Shown: positions 21,420-33,367, numbered from the stretch's first letter. The stretch: DNA of 64,000 bases from Tridacna crocea (GCA_943736015.1 OX031061.1:64114192-64178191); one strand, 5' to 3'. The notes: a model not told the origin generated them from the letters alone. Program-made: numbers and translations.

Positions 21420-21580
21420 ATGGATAGCTTACATGTGTAAAGGTTTTCATACCGGGAATACATCTGAAAATGGTGAAAGAAGAAACTGTTTATTATCAGC
21501 AATTTCTCCTATTACCATTGTATTTCAAAATTGATCTGCAGTAATTTGTGCCATTTGTTTGCAGTAGTCAAAGTGTTACA
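21420..21580. mobile_element. Relic of an older hairpin MITE subtype
   Basis: GGTGAAAGAAGAAACTGTTT / CAGCAATTTCTCCTATTACC resembles the MITE core but with AGAAACTG in place of AGAAAATG. Similar relics sit near 33785, 35555 and 39970, suggesting an older subfamily. Confidence 0.35.
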
Positions 21581-21695
21581 ATGTTTTAAGAAGTTCAATG
21601 ATTGGAAAAATAGCCAAGTTAACTTCTTTCTGATCTATATGTCAAAGTTGACAAGATTGTTACAATACACTGTATGAAAAAATTGTGATTCATGC

Positions 21696-21915
21696 TTAAA
21701 CCTTTACCACACTATCCCAAGTGTTAATGACCCTGAAAGATAATGCTACTGAAAACGTTGTGGGAAATGGAGAAAATGCTGATAACCAGCATTTTCTCAT
21801 TTTCCCACAATGTTTTGTATTTTTCCTAAGAGAAATCCAATCATGTGAGCAACATACTGTCATTTGTAAATGCTTTCAATTAGGTCAAATCTAGTTTTGT
21901 AATTTGGTTGAGCAT
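21696..21915 (+). mobile_element. TTAA hairpin MITE
   Basis: TTAAACCTTTACCACACTAT at left, TTCAATTAGGTCAAATCTAG at right. Core GTTGTGGGAAATGGAGAAAA / TTTTCTCATTTTCCCACAAT, loop GATAACC. The right TTAA is lost. Confidence 0.75.
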
Positions 21916-22149
21916 TGAAGTATCAGCAACTTATGCTTTTTCCACAGTGCTTTAGTGATTGTAAATTACTATGTGAAAAGATTGTATTATTCATGTTTTT
22001 GCATGAGAAATATCTTCTTTATACACAGTATTTTGTGGTCTTGTCAACTTGGATGTAAAGAAAGAAAGAACTATGTTACCTTCTGTAGCCAAATTGTTTC
22101 TTGCAGCAGACAACAGTTGAAAACATTGCAGTGCAAGGGGAAATTGTTC

Positions 22150-22351
22150 TTAACTCTTTACCAAACAACGAAATTGAATCATCTCTAAACTGAAAGCATC
22201 TGCAGATGACACATGTGACTCCAAGTAAGACAGTAATCATAGAGTAGAAAACATTGTTGAAAATGAAGAAAAAGCTTGTTGTAAGCATTTCTCCTTTTTC
22301 CACAATGCTTTTAAAGTATTTACAACATTGGACTGTCTGGTGAATAGTTAG
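22150..22351 (-). mobile_element. TTAA hairpin MITE, diverged
   Basis: TTAACTCTTTACCAAACAAC at left, then AAACTGAAAGCATCTGCAGA. Core decayed to GAAAATGAAGAAAAAGCTTG / AAGCATTTCTCCTTTTTCCA. Confidence 0.65.
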
Positions 22352-23394
22352 GACCATTCTCCTTTTGCTGCAATGTTTTTAATTGTATTCATTTTAGTTA
22401 TTAGTGATGTTGTCTGCTGCCAGCTTGTCTCGGGAGGTAACAAGTTAACTTGGTTATTTCTGCATGTGGATATCAATCCGCAAACTTGGTCAACCTTGAG
22501 GGGGAGAGGGGAGGGTCAGGTAAGTAGGAATTTAAAAATAAAACGCTACAGGAGATTACTCTGAGTTCTTGATTTTATTCAGACATTTTTTTTTTTTTAA
22601 TGCAAAAGATACAAAGAAAACCAGAAAAGCCCCTACATCCACTTGCCAGTGCCAAGGGAGGTAACCAGTCCAGACAAGACTTTTGGTGAATTATTCCCTT
22701 GAATGACTCTTCAACCAAGTTTGTGTATGAGCAGCTGATTCCCACTGGGATTGTAATGATGCGTTCTAACTGCACAATACAACATGTATTTCAAGTGAAC
22801 TCTTGTAAAGTTTCAAGTCTTTTAGTGATAATGATGGAACACCAATGTTTCTAGAGAGAATGTATGTCTATGGGTTTGAAAGTTATGAAACCCTCTATCC
22901 AATAAACAACTACACAGTCTTCTGAATTTGATTCAAAATGCAATTATTTTCCCTAAAAACCAACATTTGCTTGTGCTACCATGCAAATACAACTCAATTC
23001 GAAGTCAAGGATATCTTAAAACAGTCCTTTCATTTCATGCCATGCATACCAAAGTTTTACAACAATTACTTCTATTAACTTTAGCCCAAATACATTTTTT
23101 TTTTATAAGTTTGAAGACAAAAAAAAAAAAAAAAAATCTGCCAAAACACGAAAACAAATGGAAAAAATAGTTTTAACGATTTCTCCATTTGTCACAATGT
23201 TATCCCAAACCATCACTCACTGAAGTCAAGTCCTCATCTTTCACAATGTTTTCTAAAGCCATATTTCACAATGAAGACTAAAGGGATTTGTGTTAAGGTA
23301 AGGGTAAACATCACTACAAAAAGTAAAGAACAAAATCCCAATGAAAACTTGTCAACACATTGTCCTGAGAACATGTTTATATAACCTGGAGCAA
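22352..23394. other. Unassigned stretch
   Basis: Contains the dispersed 130-bp repeat at 22640-22768, T- and A-runs (22587-22598, 23119-23136), and a weak relic of the MITE core around 23170-23270 (TCACAATGTTTTCTAAAGCC). No gene supported. Confidence 0.4.
22640..22768 (+). repeat. Dispersed ~130-bp repeat, copy 1
   Basis: From CACTTGCCAGTGCCAAGGGA through CCAGTCCAGACAAGACTTTT to CCCACTGGGATTGTAATGAT. It matches the reverse complement of 32747-32877 with about one difference in ten bases. Both copies carry GGGAGGTA; origin unknown, possibly a SINE fragment. Confidence 0.65.
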
Positions 23395-23875
23395 ACCTTA
23401 TACCTACATGTATTTTATTAAGAGAATTAAGTTTTTGAGATTTTTAATTGGAGAAAAATATTGATTATTGTTGAAACTGCACTTAAAGATGAGTCTTACC
23501 ATTTCATAAAACAGGAGTTTGACTATTTAAGGCAATAAAAGGCATCAAATTATATGAGCAATTAACTCTTTTGCCTACAGGTATTTTATTATATTTAGAG
23601 TTTTGATGTAGAATTGCAGTAATTGTTGACATTGAATATAAGCATGATTCCTGGTATTTCATTAACCATTAGTCTAAACATCAGTCCAATGTGTAAAAGA
23701 TGTCAACGATTAAAAATTTTGAGTAAATAAACCTTTTGCTTACAGGTATATTATATTTTTAGGGTTAAGTTTTTATTTGATATTGCAATATTTGTTGAAA
23801 CTACAAGTATTTACAAGTATTTAACTATGAAATTTGGTTTTCTGTTTCATATTGCATTAATTGTTGAAACTGCAT

Positions 23876-24102
23876 TTAAGTCTTTACCATACAACAAACA
23901 GGCAGACAAGTCCATGTTGAAATATTTCTCGGACTACTTATTATACATAGTTGGCTCAAATTATGGGATTTGTGTTTGAATATGGTACAAAATATTGTGG
24001 AAATAGGAGAAAATTCTAGGTTCTAGCATTTTCTCCTTTTCCCACAATATTTTCAAAAGGCTTCTATCTCAGGGTTGTTGGGATTGTGTGGTAAAGGGTC
24101 AA
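23876..24102 (-). mobile_element. TTAA hairpin MITE in the 155-bp array, copy 1
   Basis: Inserted at the TTAA of a unit (GAAACTGCATTTAAG). Core TGGAAATAGGAGAAAATTCT / GCATTTTCTCCTTTTCCCAC. The right flank is TCAA instead of TTAA, a change shared with the next copy. Confidence 0.8.
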
Positions 24103-24249
24103 GCATAGTTTCTGGGGTTTCATAAACTTGTAGTCTAATCAAAAGTCAAATTAAACATTTAAACATTGCAATTAAACATTTTACCCAATTATATTTTATC
24201 TGTAGAGTTAGGTTTTATTTTGATATTGCAATAATTGTGGAAACTATAC

Positions 24250-24478
24250 TTAACTCTTACCACACGACAAAACTTTACACTGGTCCAAATTGAAAGCATT
24301 TGCAGACAACAAAATAAGAAGTGAGTGAAAAATTGAATTTTGTTCTGGGAAGGGTAGAAAACACTGTGGGAAAAGGAGAAAATGCTGGTTACCAGCATTT
24401 TCTTCTTTTCCTACAGTGTTTTCAAAAGGCTTCTTTCTCAGGGGCGTCAAAAGCACGGATTGTGTGGTAATGGGTCAA
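24250..24478 (-). mobile_element. TTAA hairpin MITE in the 155-bp array, copy 2
   Basis: 229 bp, at the equivalent TTAA of another array unit (GAAACTATACTTAA), again with a right-hand TCAA. Core GTGGGAAAAGGAGAAAATGC / GCATTTTCTTCTTTTCCTAC, loop GGTTACC. Confidence 0.85.
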
Positions 24479-24998
24479 GTATGATCCTTGAGGTAGTATA
24501 CCAGTAGTCTAAACAACATTAGATTCTTTACAATGTACAAAATAAACTGGCAATTTAACCCTTTGCCTATATGTATGTTATTCAATTAATTAAGTCCTAT
24601 TTGATATTAAATACTAGTAATAGTTAAAACTATATTTAAGTATGTTTCCTTGTGATACATAAACCACTCATCAAAACAACAGGTCATTCTATAAAGTATT
24701 CGGGCAATTTAACCTTTTACCTGCAAGTATTTCATCTATAAAGGTAACCTTTTTTTTTGATTTTGCAATAATTGTACTAATGTTTGATTCCTGATGTTCC
24801 GAACAACAGTCAAATCTATAGAAAACACAGAGTGAACTGCCAATTCAACCTTTCACCTTGATGTACTTTGATTCCCTGACTTGTTATTTGATAATGGCAG
24901 AAATTGTTGAAACTATACTTATGTATGTTTGCTAAACATCTGTCCTATCTTCAGAAGGTCCTATCTTGTTTATTTCTTAAAGTCTACTTTCTATCTAA
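24479..24998. other. End of the 155-bp array and spacer
   Basis: Holds about three more array units (anchors near 24605, 24760, 24890) and a short unique spacer ending just before the minus-strand B element. Confidence 0.5.
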
Positions 24999-27448
24999 AG
25001 TGAACAAGAGGACCATGATGGTCCTATATCGCTCACCTGAGTACTAAGCTGTAAAATCAAACTTGTGACCCCTGGGCAGGGCCAATTTTGACCCCAGGGG
25101 CATTCTAAGAAAAAAACTTGCTAGAGGTATACTAGGAGATAATACTTACAAAATATCAAAGCTCTATACCTTCTAGTTTCAGAGAAGTAGAATTTTAAAG
25201 TTTTCCTTCTTTGTTCATATGTTTCGAACTTGTGACCCCTGGGCAGGGCAGGTTTAGACCCCAGGGGCATCGTATGAAGAAACTTTGTAGAAGTCCACTA
25301 AAAGATGCTACATACCAAATATCAATGCTCTACGCCTTCTAGTTTCAGAGAAGAATAATATTGACATTTTCCTTCTTTGTTTCTATGTTTCGAAGTTGTG
25401 ACCCATGGGGCAGGGCAAGTTTTGACCCAAGGGGCATCATATGAACAAACGTTGTAGAAGTCCACTAGGAGATCCTACTTACCAAATATAAAAGCTCTAC
25501 ATATTCTAGTTTCAGAGAAGAAAAATTTTCAATTTTTCCTTGTTTATTTCTGTGTATGACCCCAGGGACATCATATGAACAATCTTGGTAGAGGTCCACT
25601 AGGAGATGCTACATACCAAATATCAAACTCCTGCACCTTCTAGTTTCAGAGAAGTATAATTCTAAAGTTTTCCTTCTTTGTTCCTATGTTTCAAAATTGT
25701 GACCCCCGGAGCAGGGCCAGTTTTGACCCCAGGGACATCATATGAACAATCTTGGTACAAGTCCACTAGGAGATGCTACATACCAAATGTCAAAGCTCTG
25801 CACCATCTAGTTTCAGAGAAGAATTTTAAAGTTTTCCTTCTTTGTTCCTATGTTTCAAAATTGTGACCCCCTGGGGCGGGGCTAGTTTTGACCCCAGGGC
25901 CATCATATGAAAAATCTTTGTAGAGGTCCACTAGGAGATGCTACATACCAAATATCAAAGCTCTACATATTCTAGTTTCAAAGAAGTATAATTTTAAAGT
26001 TTTGCTTCTTTGTTCCTATGTTTCAAAATTGTGACCACCGGGGCAGGGCCAGTTTTGACCCCAGGGACATCATATGAACAATCTTGGTACAAGTCCACTA
26101 GGAGATAGTACATACCAAATGTCAAAGCTCTGCACCGTCTAGTTTCAGAGAAGAAGAATTTTAAAGTTTTCCTCTTTGTTCCTATGTTTCAAAATTGTGA
26201 CCCCCCGGGGCAGGGCTAGTTTTGACCCCAGGGACATCATATGAAAAATCTTTGTAGAGGTCCACTAGGAGATGCTACATACCAAATATCAAAGCTCTAC
26301 ATATTCTAGTTTCAAAGAAGGAGAATTTCAAAGTTTTCCTTCTGTGTTCCTATGTTCCAAAATTGTGACCCCCAGGGCGGGGCCAGTTTTGACCCCAGGG
26401 ACATCATATGAACAATCTTGGTAGAGGTCCACTAGGAGATGCTACATACCAAATATCAAAGCCTTGCACCTTCTACTTTCAGAGAAGAAGAATTTTAAAG
26501 TTTTCCTTCTTTGTTCCTATGTTTCAAAATTGTGACCCCCGGGGCGGGGCCAGTTTTGACCCCATGGACATCATATGAACAATCTTGGTAGAGGTCCACT
26601 AAGAAATGCTACATACCAAATATCAAAGCTCTGCACTTTCTAGTTTCGGAGAAGAATTTCAAAGTTTTCCTTCTTTGTTCCTATGTTTCAAACGTGTGAT
26701 CCCCGGGGCAAGGCCAGTTTTGACCCCAGGGACATCATATGGACAATCTTGGTAGAGGTCCACTAGGAGATGCTACATACCAAATATCAAAGCTCTACGC
26801 CTTCTAGTTCCAGAGAAGAAGATTTTCAAAGATTTTGCTATCAAAACCTTGCACCTTTTACTTTCAGAGAAGAAGATTTTTAAAGTTTTCCTTCTTTGTT
26901 CCTATGTTTCAAAATTGTGACCCCCAGGGCAGGGCCAGTTTTGACCCCTGGGACATCATATGAACAATCTTGGTACAAGTCCACTAGGAGATGCTACATA
27001 CCAAATATCAAAGCCCTGCACCTTATAGTTTCAGAGAAGAAGAATTTCAAAGTTTTCGTTCTTTGTTCCTATGTTTCAAACTTGTGACCCCCAGGGCAGG
27101 GCCAGTTTTGACCCCAGGGACATCATTTGAACAATCTTGCTACATACCAAATATCAAAGCTCTACACCTTCTAGTTCCAGAGAAGAAGATTTTCAAAGAT
27201 TTTGCTATTTTTTTTCCTTTCGATTGCCATGGCAACCAGAATTATGGGTGGAATTCAATCTCTTGAACAACTGTGGTAGAACTTCACCCAAGGAACATCC
27301 CTTCCAAGTTTCATCAAGATTGGCCCAGTGGTTTAGGAGAAGAAGATGTTTAAAGAAATTGTGGACGACGGACGACGCACAACGGACGCCGGACATTGGG
27401 CGATCACAAAAGCTCACCATGAGCACTTCGTGCTCAGGTGAGCTAAAA
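24999..27448 (-). mobile_element. AGCTCACC element B with 12-module array
   Basis: Its 3' end is at the left (AACAAGAGGACCATGATGGT, TCGCTCACCTGAG) and 5' end at the right (GAGCACTTCGTGCTCAGGTG, AGCTAAAAA). About twelve modules of ~165 bp. Modules between 25680 and 26340 form a dimeric higher-order repeat (offset 332). The head at 27200-27400 has ATTGCCATGGCAAC (27223-27236) and GGACGACGGACGACGC. The left terminus and the GAGCACTTCGTGCTC palindrome are A-like, so the ends may be a hybrid. Confidence 0.8.
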
Positions 27449-28294
27449 ATGTTGAAAATGCCAGTAAGTATATTTTCATATCTTTATTTATTTATCCTTT
27501 TGCTGCAATAATTTGGCGTAAGACTATAGAAGGAATGCAACGCAATGCAGACACAATTTAAATTACATTTACAATAAAAACATCTTCTTAACTTGCTCAC
27601 ACAAGTTTCGATATTCAGTTATCCAAAAAATACTTCAAAAGTGATAAGGAGCTAAACCCTAAACTGATATAAATTAAACACTTCAGTCAAAACATACACG
27701 TATGATCAATATTATCTACATTACAAACTTCAACCTGAAGACCTACTATTTGACCTTTGACCTCAAGTAGACTGTAGCAGACAAAAATCTAACCTTTAAA
27801 GACCTTAAATGAATAAAGACATTCAAAATGTTGCAATTCCAATGTTGTTTTTGCGCCAGAAATTATTATACAGAGGCAGGCATAGAATTTAAGATCACAG
27901 TGCAGTCTGATTCCGATCTACTTTAAAAACTAATACAGATTTTGTGCTCAACATTTTATGCTTTGGTTCAAATGGAGAAAGCCAGCGAGAACTATGTACA
28001 CCAAAAAGTTTAAATGGGAGAGACAATTTCAATGGAAAAGGAAAATTGTACAGATCAGAAACAGTGTGACAAAAGCCAAAGTGGTCACATAACCACCTTT
28101 ATTGCCCAATAAACACACATCCATACTGTTCTGAGAAAATCAATTGCATGTCAATTCTGCTATAAAATGCTCTAGCCTATATAAATTACAATACAGAATA
28201 TTGTGGCAAAAGTAAAGGTGGACATATAACTACCACAATTACACAACAGACAATCTATACTGGTGTGACGATTCGATCCATGACAAATCAAGAA
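27449..28294. other. Unassigned AT-rich stretch
   Basis: About 850 bases without a gene or recognised element except a half-site of the GATCAGACTGCA hairpin near 27897 (GTGCAGTCTGATTCCGATCT). Confidence 0.4.
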
Positions 28295-29893
28295 AACAAG
28301 AGGGCCAAGATGGTCCTGGATCGCTCACCTGAATTTTTGAGAGGACCATAGTCATTTTTTTTTCTTTTTGAGGTAATGAAACACTGGAAATAAAATCATT
28401 ATTTTGCCAAGCAATTTTCAAACAGTCACCTGTAAAAGTCCTTTCAAAATCTGACCAGCAGTTTCAGAAAAGAATTTTTTAATTTCCCTACAGTGCAAGT
28501 AGCCCAAATTCACAAGAGCCATGTTTCTTGACCTATCAAAATTTCGCAAATAGTTTTTGAAAAGGGTCATTCAAGGAACATTTCTGAAAAGTTATTTTCA
28601 AATCTGACCAGCTGTTTCAGAGAAGAAGAGTTTTCAAGAATTTCTTCATTTCCCTATATGACAAGTAGCCCTTATTCACAAGAGCCATGTTTCTTGACAT
28701 TTTGTGAACAACTGTTGAAAACGGTCATCCAAGGAATATCTCTGTGAAATTATTTCAAAATCTGACCAGCGGTTGCATAGAAGAAGAATTTTCAAGAATT
28801 TCTTCATTTCCCTGTGGTGCAGTAAGCCCCCATTCACCAGAGCCATGTTTCTTCATGAATCAAAATTTCACAAACACTTTTTGAAAACGGTCACCCAAGG
28901 AACATCTCTAAGAAATCATTTCAAAATCTGACCATCTGTTCGAGAGAAGAAGGTCATCCAAGGAATATCTCTGTGAAATTATTTCAAAATCTGATCAGCG
29001 GTTGCAGAGAAGAATTTCCAAGAGTTTCTTCATTTCCCTATAGTGCAAGTAGCCCCCATTCACCAGAGCCATATTTCTTGACGAATAAAAATTTTACAAG
29101 CAATTTTTAAAAGGGTCACCCAAGGAACATCTCTGTGAAATTATTTCAAAATCTGACAGGCCGTTTGAGATAAGAAGAATTTTTAAGATTTCTTCATTTC
29201 CATATAGTGCAAGTGGCCCCCATTCACCAGAGCCATGTTTCTCGACGGATCAAAATTTCACTAACAATTTTTGAAAAGGGTCACTCAAGGAACATCTCTG
29301 TGAAATTATTTCAAAATCTGACCAGCGGTTTAAGAGAAGAAGAATTTTTAAGAATTTCTTCATTTCCCTATAGTGCAAGTAGCCCCGATTCACCAGAGCC
29401 ATGTTTCTTGGATCAAAATTCTGCAAACAAATTTTGAAAATGGTCATCTAAGGAACATCTCTGTGAAATTATTTCAAAATCTGACCAGCTGTTTCAGAGA
29501 AGAAAAATTTTTAAGAATTCCTTCATTTCCATATAGTGCAAGTAGCCCCCATTCACCAGAGCCATGTTTCTTGACATGTTTCTTGAAAAGGTTCACCCAA
29601 GGAACATCTCTGTGAAATTATTCTAAATGTGGCCAGCGGTTTCAGGGAAGAAGATTTTTGAAGAATTTCCTATAAAATTCCTTTTGGTTGCCATGGCAAC
29701 CAGAGTTTTTGACGGAATCAAATTCTGTTAACAATTTTTAAAGAGGACCTCCCAAGGAACATTCCAGCCAAGTTTGATCCAAATTGGCTTAACAGTTTAG
29801 GAGGAGTTAATGTTTAAAGAATTATTGACGCACGATGGACACTGGGTGATCCTAAAAGCTCCCCTTGAGCACGTTGTGCTCAGTGAGCTAAAA
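28295..29893 (-). mobile_element. AGCTCACC element A, complete
   Basis: Left (3') end AACAAGAGGGCCAAGATGGT, TCGCTCACCTGAATTTTTGA; right (5') end TTGAGCACGTTGTGCTCAGT, GAGCTAAAAA. Short-tail variant, about eight modules, head with GTTGCCATGGCAAC (29687-29700). A partial module duplication near 28935-29000 (AAGGAATATCTCTGTGAAAT repeats). Confidence 0.85.
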
Positions 29894-30116
29894 ATACCCA
29901 AATCTGAAGTGGTACACAAGAAACACTGTGACAAAGGGAAAGACAGGCATGTAAGCACTATTTTTGCACAGTCTACACTGTTTTTATAATAGCACATGAC
30001 TTTCTCTAAACTGAGATTTTAACCACTCCAGCCTATCAACAGTATAGAAACACAATCATACAAAATATTGAGACAAAAGCACAAGATTAAATGAACAAGA
30101 GAGAGCAAATTAATAT

Positions 30117-31780
30117 GACAAGAGGGCTATTGGCCCTGGAACGCTCACCTTAGACTATAGCTTATGAGTGAAATTCAATTCTTTGAGCAACTTTGGTAAA
30201 GCTTCACCCAAGCAACTTTGGTAAAGCTTCACCCAAGGAACATCCCTGCCAAGTTTCATTAAGATTGGCCCAGTGGATTAGGAGAAGATTTATAGAAATT
30301 GTTGACGGGCGACAGATGCCTGGCATAGGGCAATCAAATATCAAAGCTCTACACCTTCCAGTTTCAAAAGAAGAATTTAAATTTTCCCTCTTTGTCCTAT
30401 GTTCAAACTTGTGGTTCCTGTGGCTGGGTCAGTTTTAACCAAAGCAACATCCTTGGAACAAACTTGGTAGATGTCCACTCAAAGATGCTACATACCAAAT
30501 ATCAAAGCTCTACACCTTACCGTTTAAGAGAAAAAGAAATTTAAAATCTTCCTTCTTTGTTCCTATGTTCCAACCTGTGCCCTCCAGGGCATGGCCAGTT
30601 TTGACGCCAGCGACATGAAAATTATGACCAAACTTTGTAGAAGTCCACAAGAAGATTCTGCATACCAAATATCAAAGCTCTGCACCTTCAAATTTCAGAG
30701 AAGATTTCTAAAGTTTTCCTTCTTTGTTGCTATGTTCGAACCTGTGACCCCCCCGGGGCAGGGACAGTTTTGACCCCAAGCGTATAATATGAACAAACTT
30801 GGTAGAGGTCCACTAGGAATTGCTACATGCCAAATATCATAGCTCTATGCCTTCTAGTTTTAGAGAAGAAGAATTCTGAAATTTTCTTTCTTTGTTCCTA
30901 TATTTGAACTTGTTACCCCGGGGCGGGGCCAGTTTTGATCCCACGGGCATGACTTAAACAAACTTGGTAGAGATCTACTAAGAGATGCCACATACCAAAT
31001 ATCAAAGCTCTACACCATCCAGTTTCAGAGGAGAAGAATTCTAAAGTTTTCAATCTTTGTTCCTATGCTAAAACTTGTGACCCCCAGGGCATAATTTGAA
31101 CAAATTTGATAGAGGTTCACTAGGACATGCCACATACAAAATGTCAAAGCTCTATGTCTTCAAGTTTAAGAGGAGACGATTTTTAAACTTTTCCTTCTTT
31201 GTTCCTATTCTCAAACTTGTGATCCCCAGGATGGGGCCAGTTTTGACCGAAGGGGCATAATTTGAACAAACTTGGTAGAGGTCCACTAGGAGATGCTACA
31301 TTCCAAATATCAAAGCTCTATGCCTTCAAGTTTCAGAGGAGATGATTTTTAAAGTTTTCCAACTTTGTTCCTATGCTCAAACTTGTCATCCCCCAGGGTT
31401 GGGCCAGTTTTAACCCTAGGTGCATAATTTGAACAAACTTGGTAGAGGTCCATTAGGAGATGCTACATACCAAATATCAAAGCCTTACGCCTTCTAGTTT
31501 CAGAGAAGAAGATTTTCAAAGATTTCGTTTTTTCTTTTTCTTTTTGTTGCCATGGCAACCAGAGTTATGGGTGGAATAAAATTCTTTGAACAATTTTGGT
31601 AGAGCTTCATCCGAGGAACATCCCCGCCAAGTTTCATGAAGATTGGCCCAGTGGCTTAGGAGGAGAAGATGTTTAAAGAAATTGTTGACGGAAGACGGAC
31701 ACCTGACATAGGGAGATCACAATAGCATACCTTAGCACTTTGTGCAAAGGTGAGCACTTTATGCTAAGGTGAGCCAAAAA
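30117..31780 (-). mobile_element. AGCTCACC element B, complete
   Basis: Left end ACAAGAGGGCTATTGGCCCT, AACGCTCACCTTAGAC; right end GCACTTTATGCTAAGGTGAG. Module order matches the copies at 2539, 13731 and 36296, including CATCCTTGGAACAAACTTGG and the CAGAATCTT-type module near the 3' side. Head with GTTGCCATGGCAAC (31546-31559). A 25-base direct repeat (CAACTTTGGTAAAGCTTCAC) lies at 30189-30236. Confidence 0.85.
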
Positions 31781-32746
31781 ACATTGTGACAAAAGCCACT
31801 TTACACCAGACCACCTTTGGCAACAAATTTTACCAGAAGACTTTTTGCTTGAACTTGCTACAGATAACCAGACCAAGATGGTGTCTGCTTGAAAGTTTTC
31901 CCAGCCTTCAAAGATCAACATATTCAACTGGAAGTTTCCATGCTGTTTTTTTTTTATTTTTAATTCAAACCTCCAAAAAGATGAGTTTAGACATATTTGT
32001 CACAAAAAGCACTACAGAAAGTTTTGCAGCATTACATTCCTTCATATTGCCTAGTTTTCCTTTTTCAATGTTAGAGCTGATATTCTTTAATTTTTCAGTT
32101 ATTCATTGATGGGATATTACATTGGTACTATTCTTTTTTTTTTAAAGATATTCTGTACTGCAAAATTCTGATCACTTAATCAATGTAAGTTTTAAAAATA
32201 TTTTGTAACATTTATTTACAGGAAAATGTAGTGTTCCATATTTAGTACTTATCTTATTACACAAAAAGTCTTCCTAAGCTTATTTAAGGTTTGCATCAGG
32301 TTTTAAATTTGCTGCACAGGCCAGTGTGTGTTTGAGTTGCCTGTGTGTTTGAGTTAAAGTAATTATTGTAAAAGATGCAGGTTTAAATAGCATTAAAATG
32401 TGGTCATAAGCACTGTTTGTTTGCAAATACACGTACATTGATCTACATTCAAACAGGGATATAGCACAAGCAAATGTTGATTCTTAAAGCAAATAATTAC
32501 ACCTTGAACCTACATTCAGAACACTGAGTGCAGATGTCTCAAGGCCAGATTGAATCAAAGTCATTTCCAGTCAACACCACAGAGATACATAAACTCCACA
32601 GTACTACAACAAGTACAGAGGTTTTCCTCGTGAACTTCCCTGTTTTATACTGCTGGTCCACATTGACTCATACATCATTATCACCAAAGGACTCTACTTC
32701 CTCACAAGAGCTCACTATAAAATACACATTGTTATTGTGCAGTAAG
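31781..32746. other. Unassigned stretch
   Basis: Nearly 1 kb without a supportable gene. Notable only for a T-run near 31946 and a repeated GTGTGTTTGAGTT (32326, 32343). Confidence 0.4.
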
Positions 32747-32877
32747 AACACATCATTACAATCCCAGTGGGAATCAACTACCCATACACAAACTTGGTTA
32801 AAGAGTCATTCAAGGGGAATAATTCACCAAAAGTCTTGTCTGGACTGAGCTACCTCCCTTGACATTGGCAAGTGGTC
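32747..32877 (-). repeat. Dispersed ~130-bp repeat, copy 2
   Basis: Reverse complement of the repeat at 22640-22768: CATCATTACAATCCCAGTGG, AAAGTCTTGTCTGGACTG, ACATTGGCAAGTGG. Frames open in one copy are closed in the other, so it is not a conserved exon. Confidence 0.65.
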
Positions 32878-33097
32878 ATGGAGCCCTTTTGGTTCCCAGA
32901 ATTTTGACACTAACAATACCAAAATACAATAAATAGTTATTAAGAGATGGCAACAGGTAACCAGCACATAAATTTCCGGATTTTTTTTCCACAAAAGTTT
33001 ACTATAAAGTGTCCAAATTATATAAATTTTAATTTACAGAATACTTATCAGTTGAATATTTCAATCCAAAACAAGGACACACAGATTTGAGATCATC

Positions 33098-33141
33098 TTC
33101 ACTGGCACTTAAATACAGATTCACTGGCACTTAAATACAGA
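33098..33141 (+). repeat. 22-bp direct tandem duplication
   Basis: Two identical adjacent copies of a 22-base unit starting TTCACTGGCACTTAAATACA. Probably replication slippage. Confidence 0.85.
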
Positions 33142-33145
33142 ATTA

Positions 33146-33367
33146 TTAACTCTTTACCATACAACAAAATTTCTTATCCTTCTGAAGTTTGATGTCCGGC
33201 AGATGATCAAAGTGGCTCAAATGACAAAAACAGGTTTTGAAAGGGAAGAAAAATTTGTTGACAAAATGCCGGTATTCAGCATTTTCTCCTTTTAGTACAA
33301 AGTTTTCTAAACTTTTCTACATGTATCTCTGAGTCATTACAACATGGACCTGTTGGGTAAAGAGTAA
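33146..33367 (-). mobile_element. TTAA hairpin MITE, diverged
   Basis: TTAACTCTTTACCATACAAC at left, TTGGGTAAAGAGTAAA at right. Core mutated (TTGTTGACAAAATGCCGGTA / CAGCATTTTCTCCTTTTAGT). Confidence 0.65.

Larger units (their letters stand above)
23395..24935 (+). repeat. Degenerate ~155-bp tandem array with two MITEs inside
   Basis: Repeated anchors are GATATTGCAATAATTGTTGA, AAACTATACTTAAGTATG, AGTAGTCTAAACAACA and AACCTTTTGCCTACAGGTAT. They recur near 23462, 23615, 23780, 23850, 24219, 24605, 24760 and 24890. After subtracting two MITEs most spacings are ~130-165 bases. Units are much diverged; no similarity to the 165-bp A/B modules was seen. Confidence 0.65.

Noticed and set aside
24999-27448. 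Regular repeats suggesting a CRISPR-like array or satellite
   Set aside because: Units are contiguous without unique spacers and have element-specific ends, so it is the internal array of a B element.
26896-27511. Overlapping 60-124-codon frames in the B array
   Set aside because: Read-through of B modules in several frames; the same peptide (CFKIVTPGAGPVLTPGTSYE) recurs with module period. Repeat artefact.
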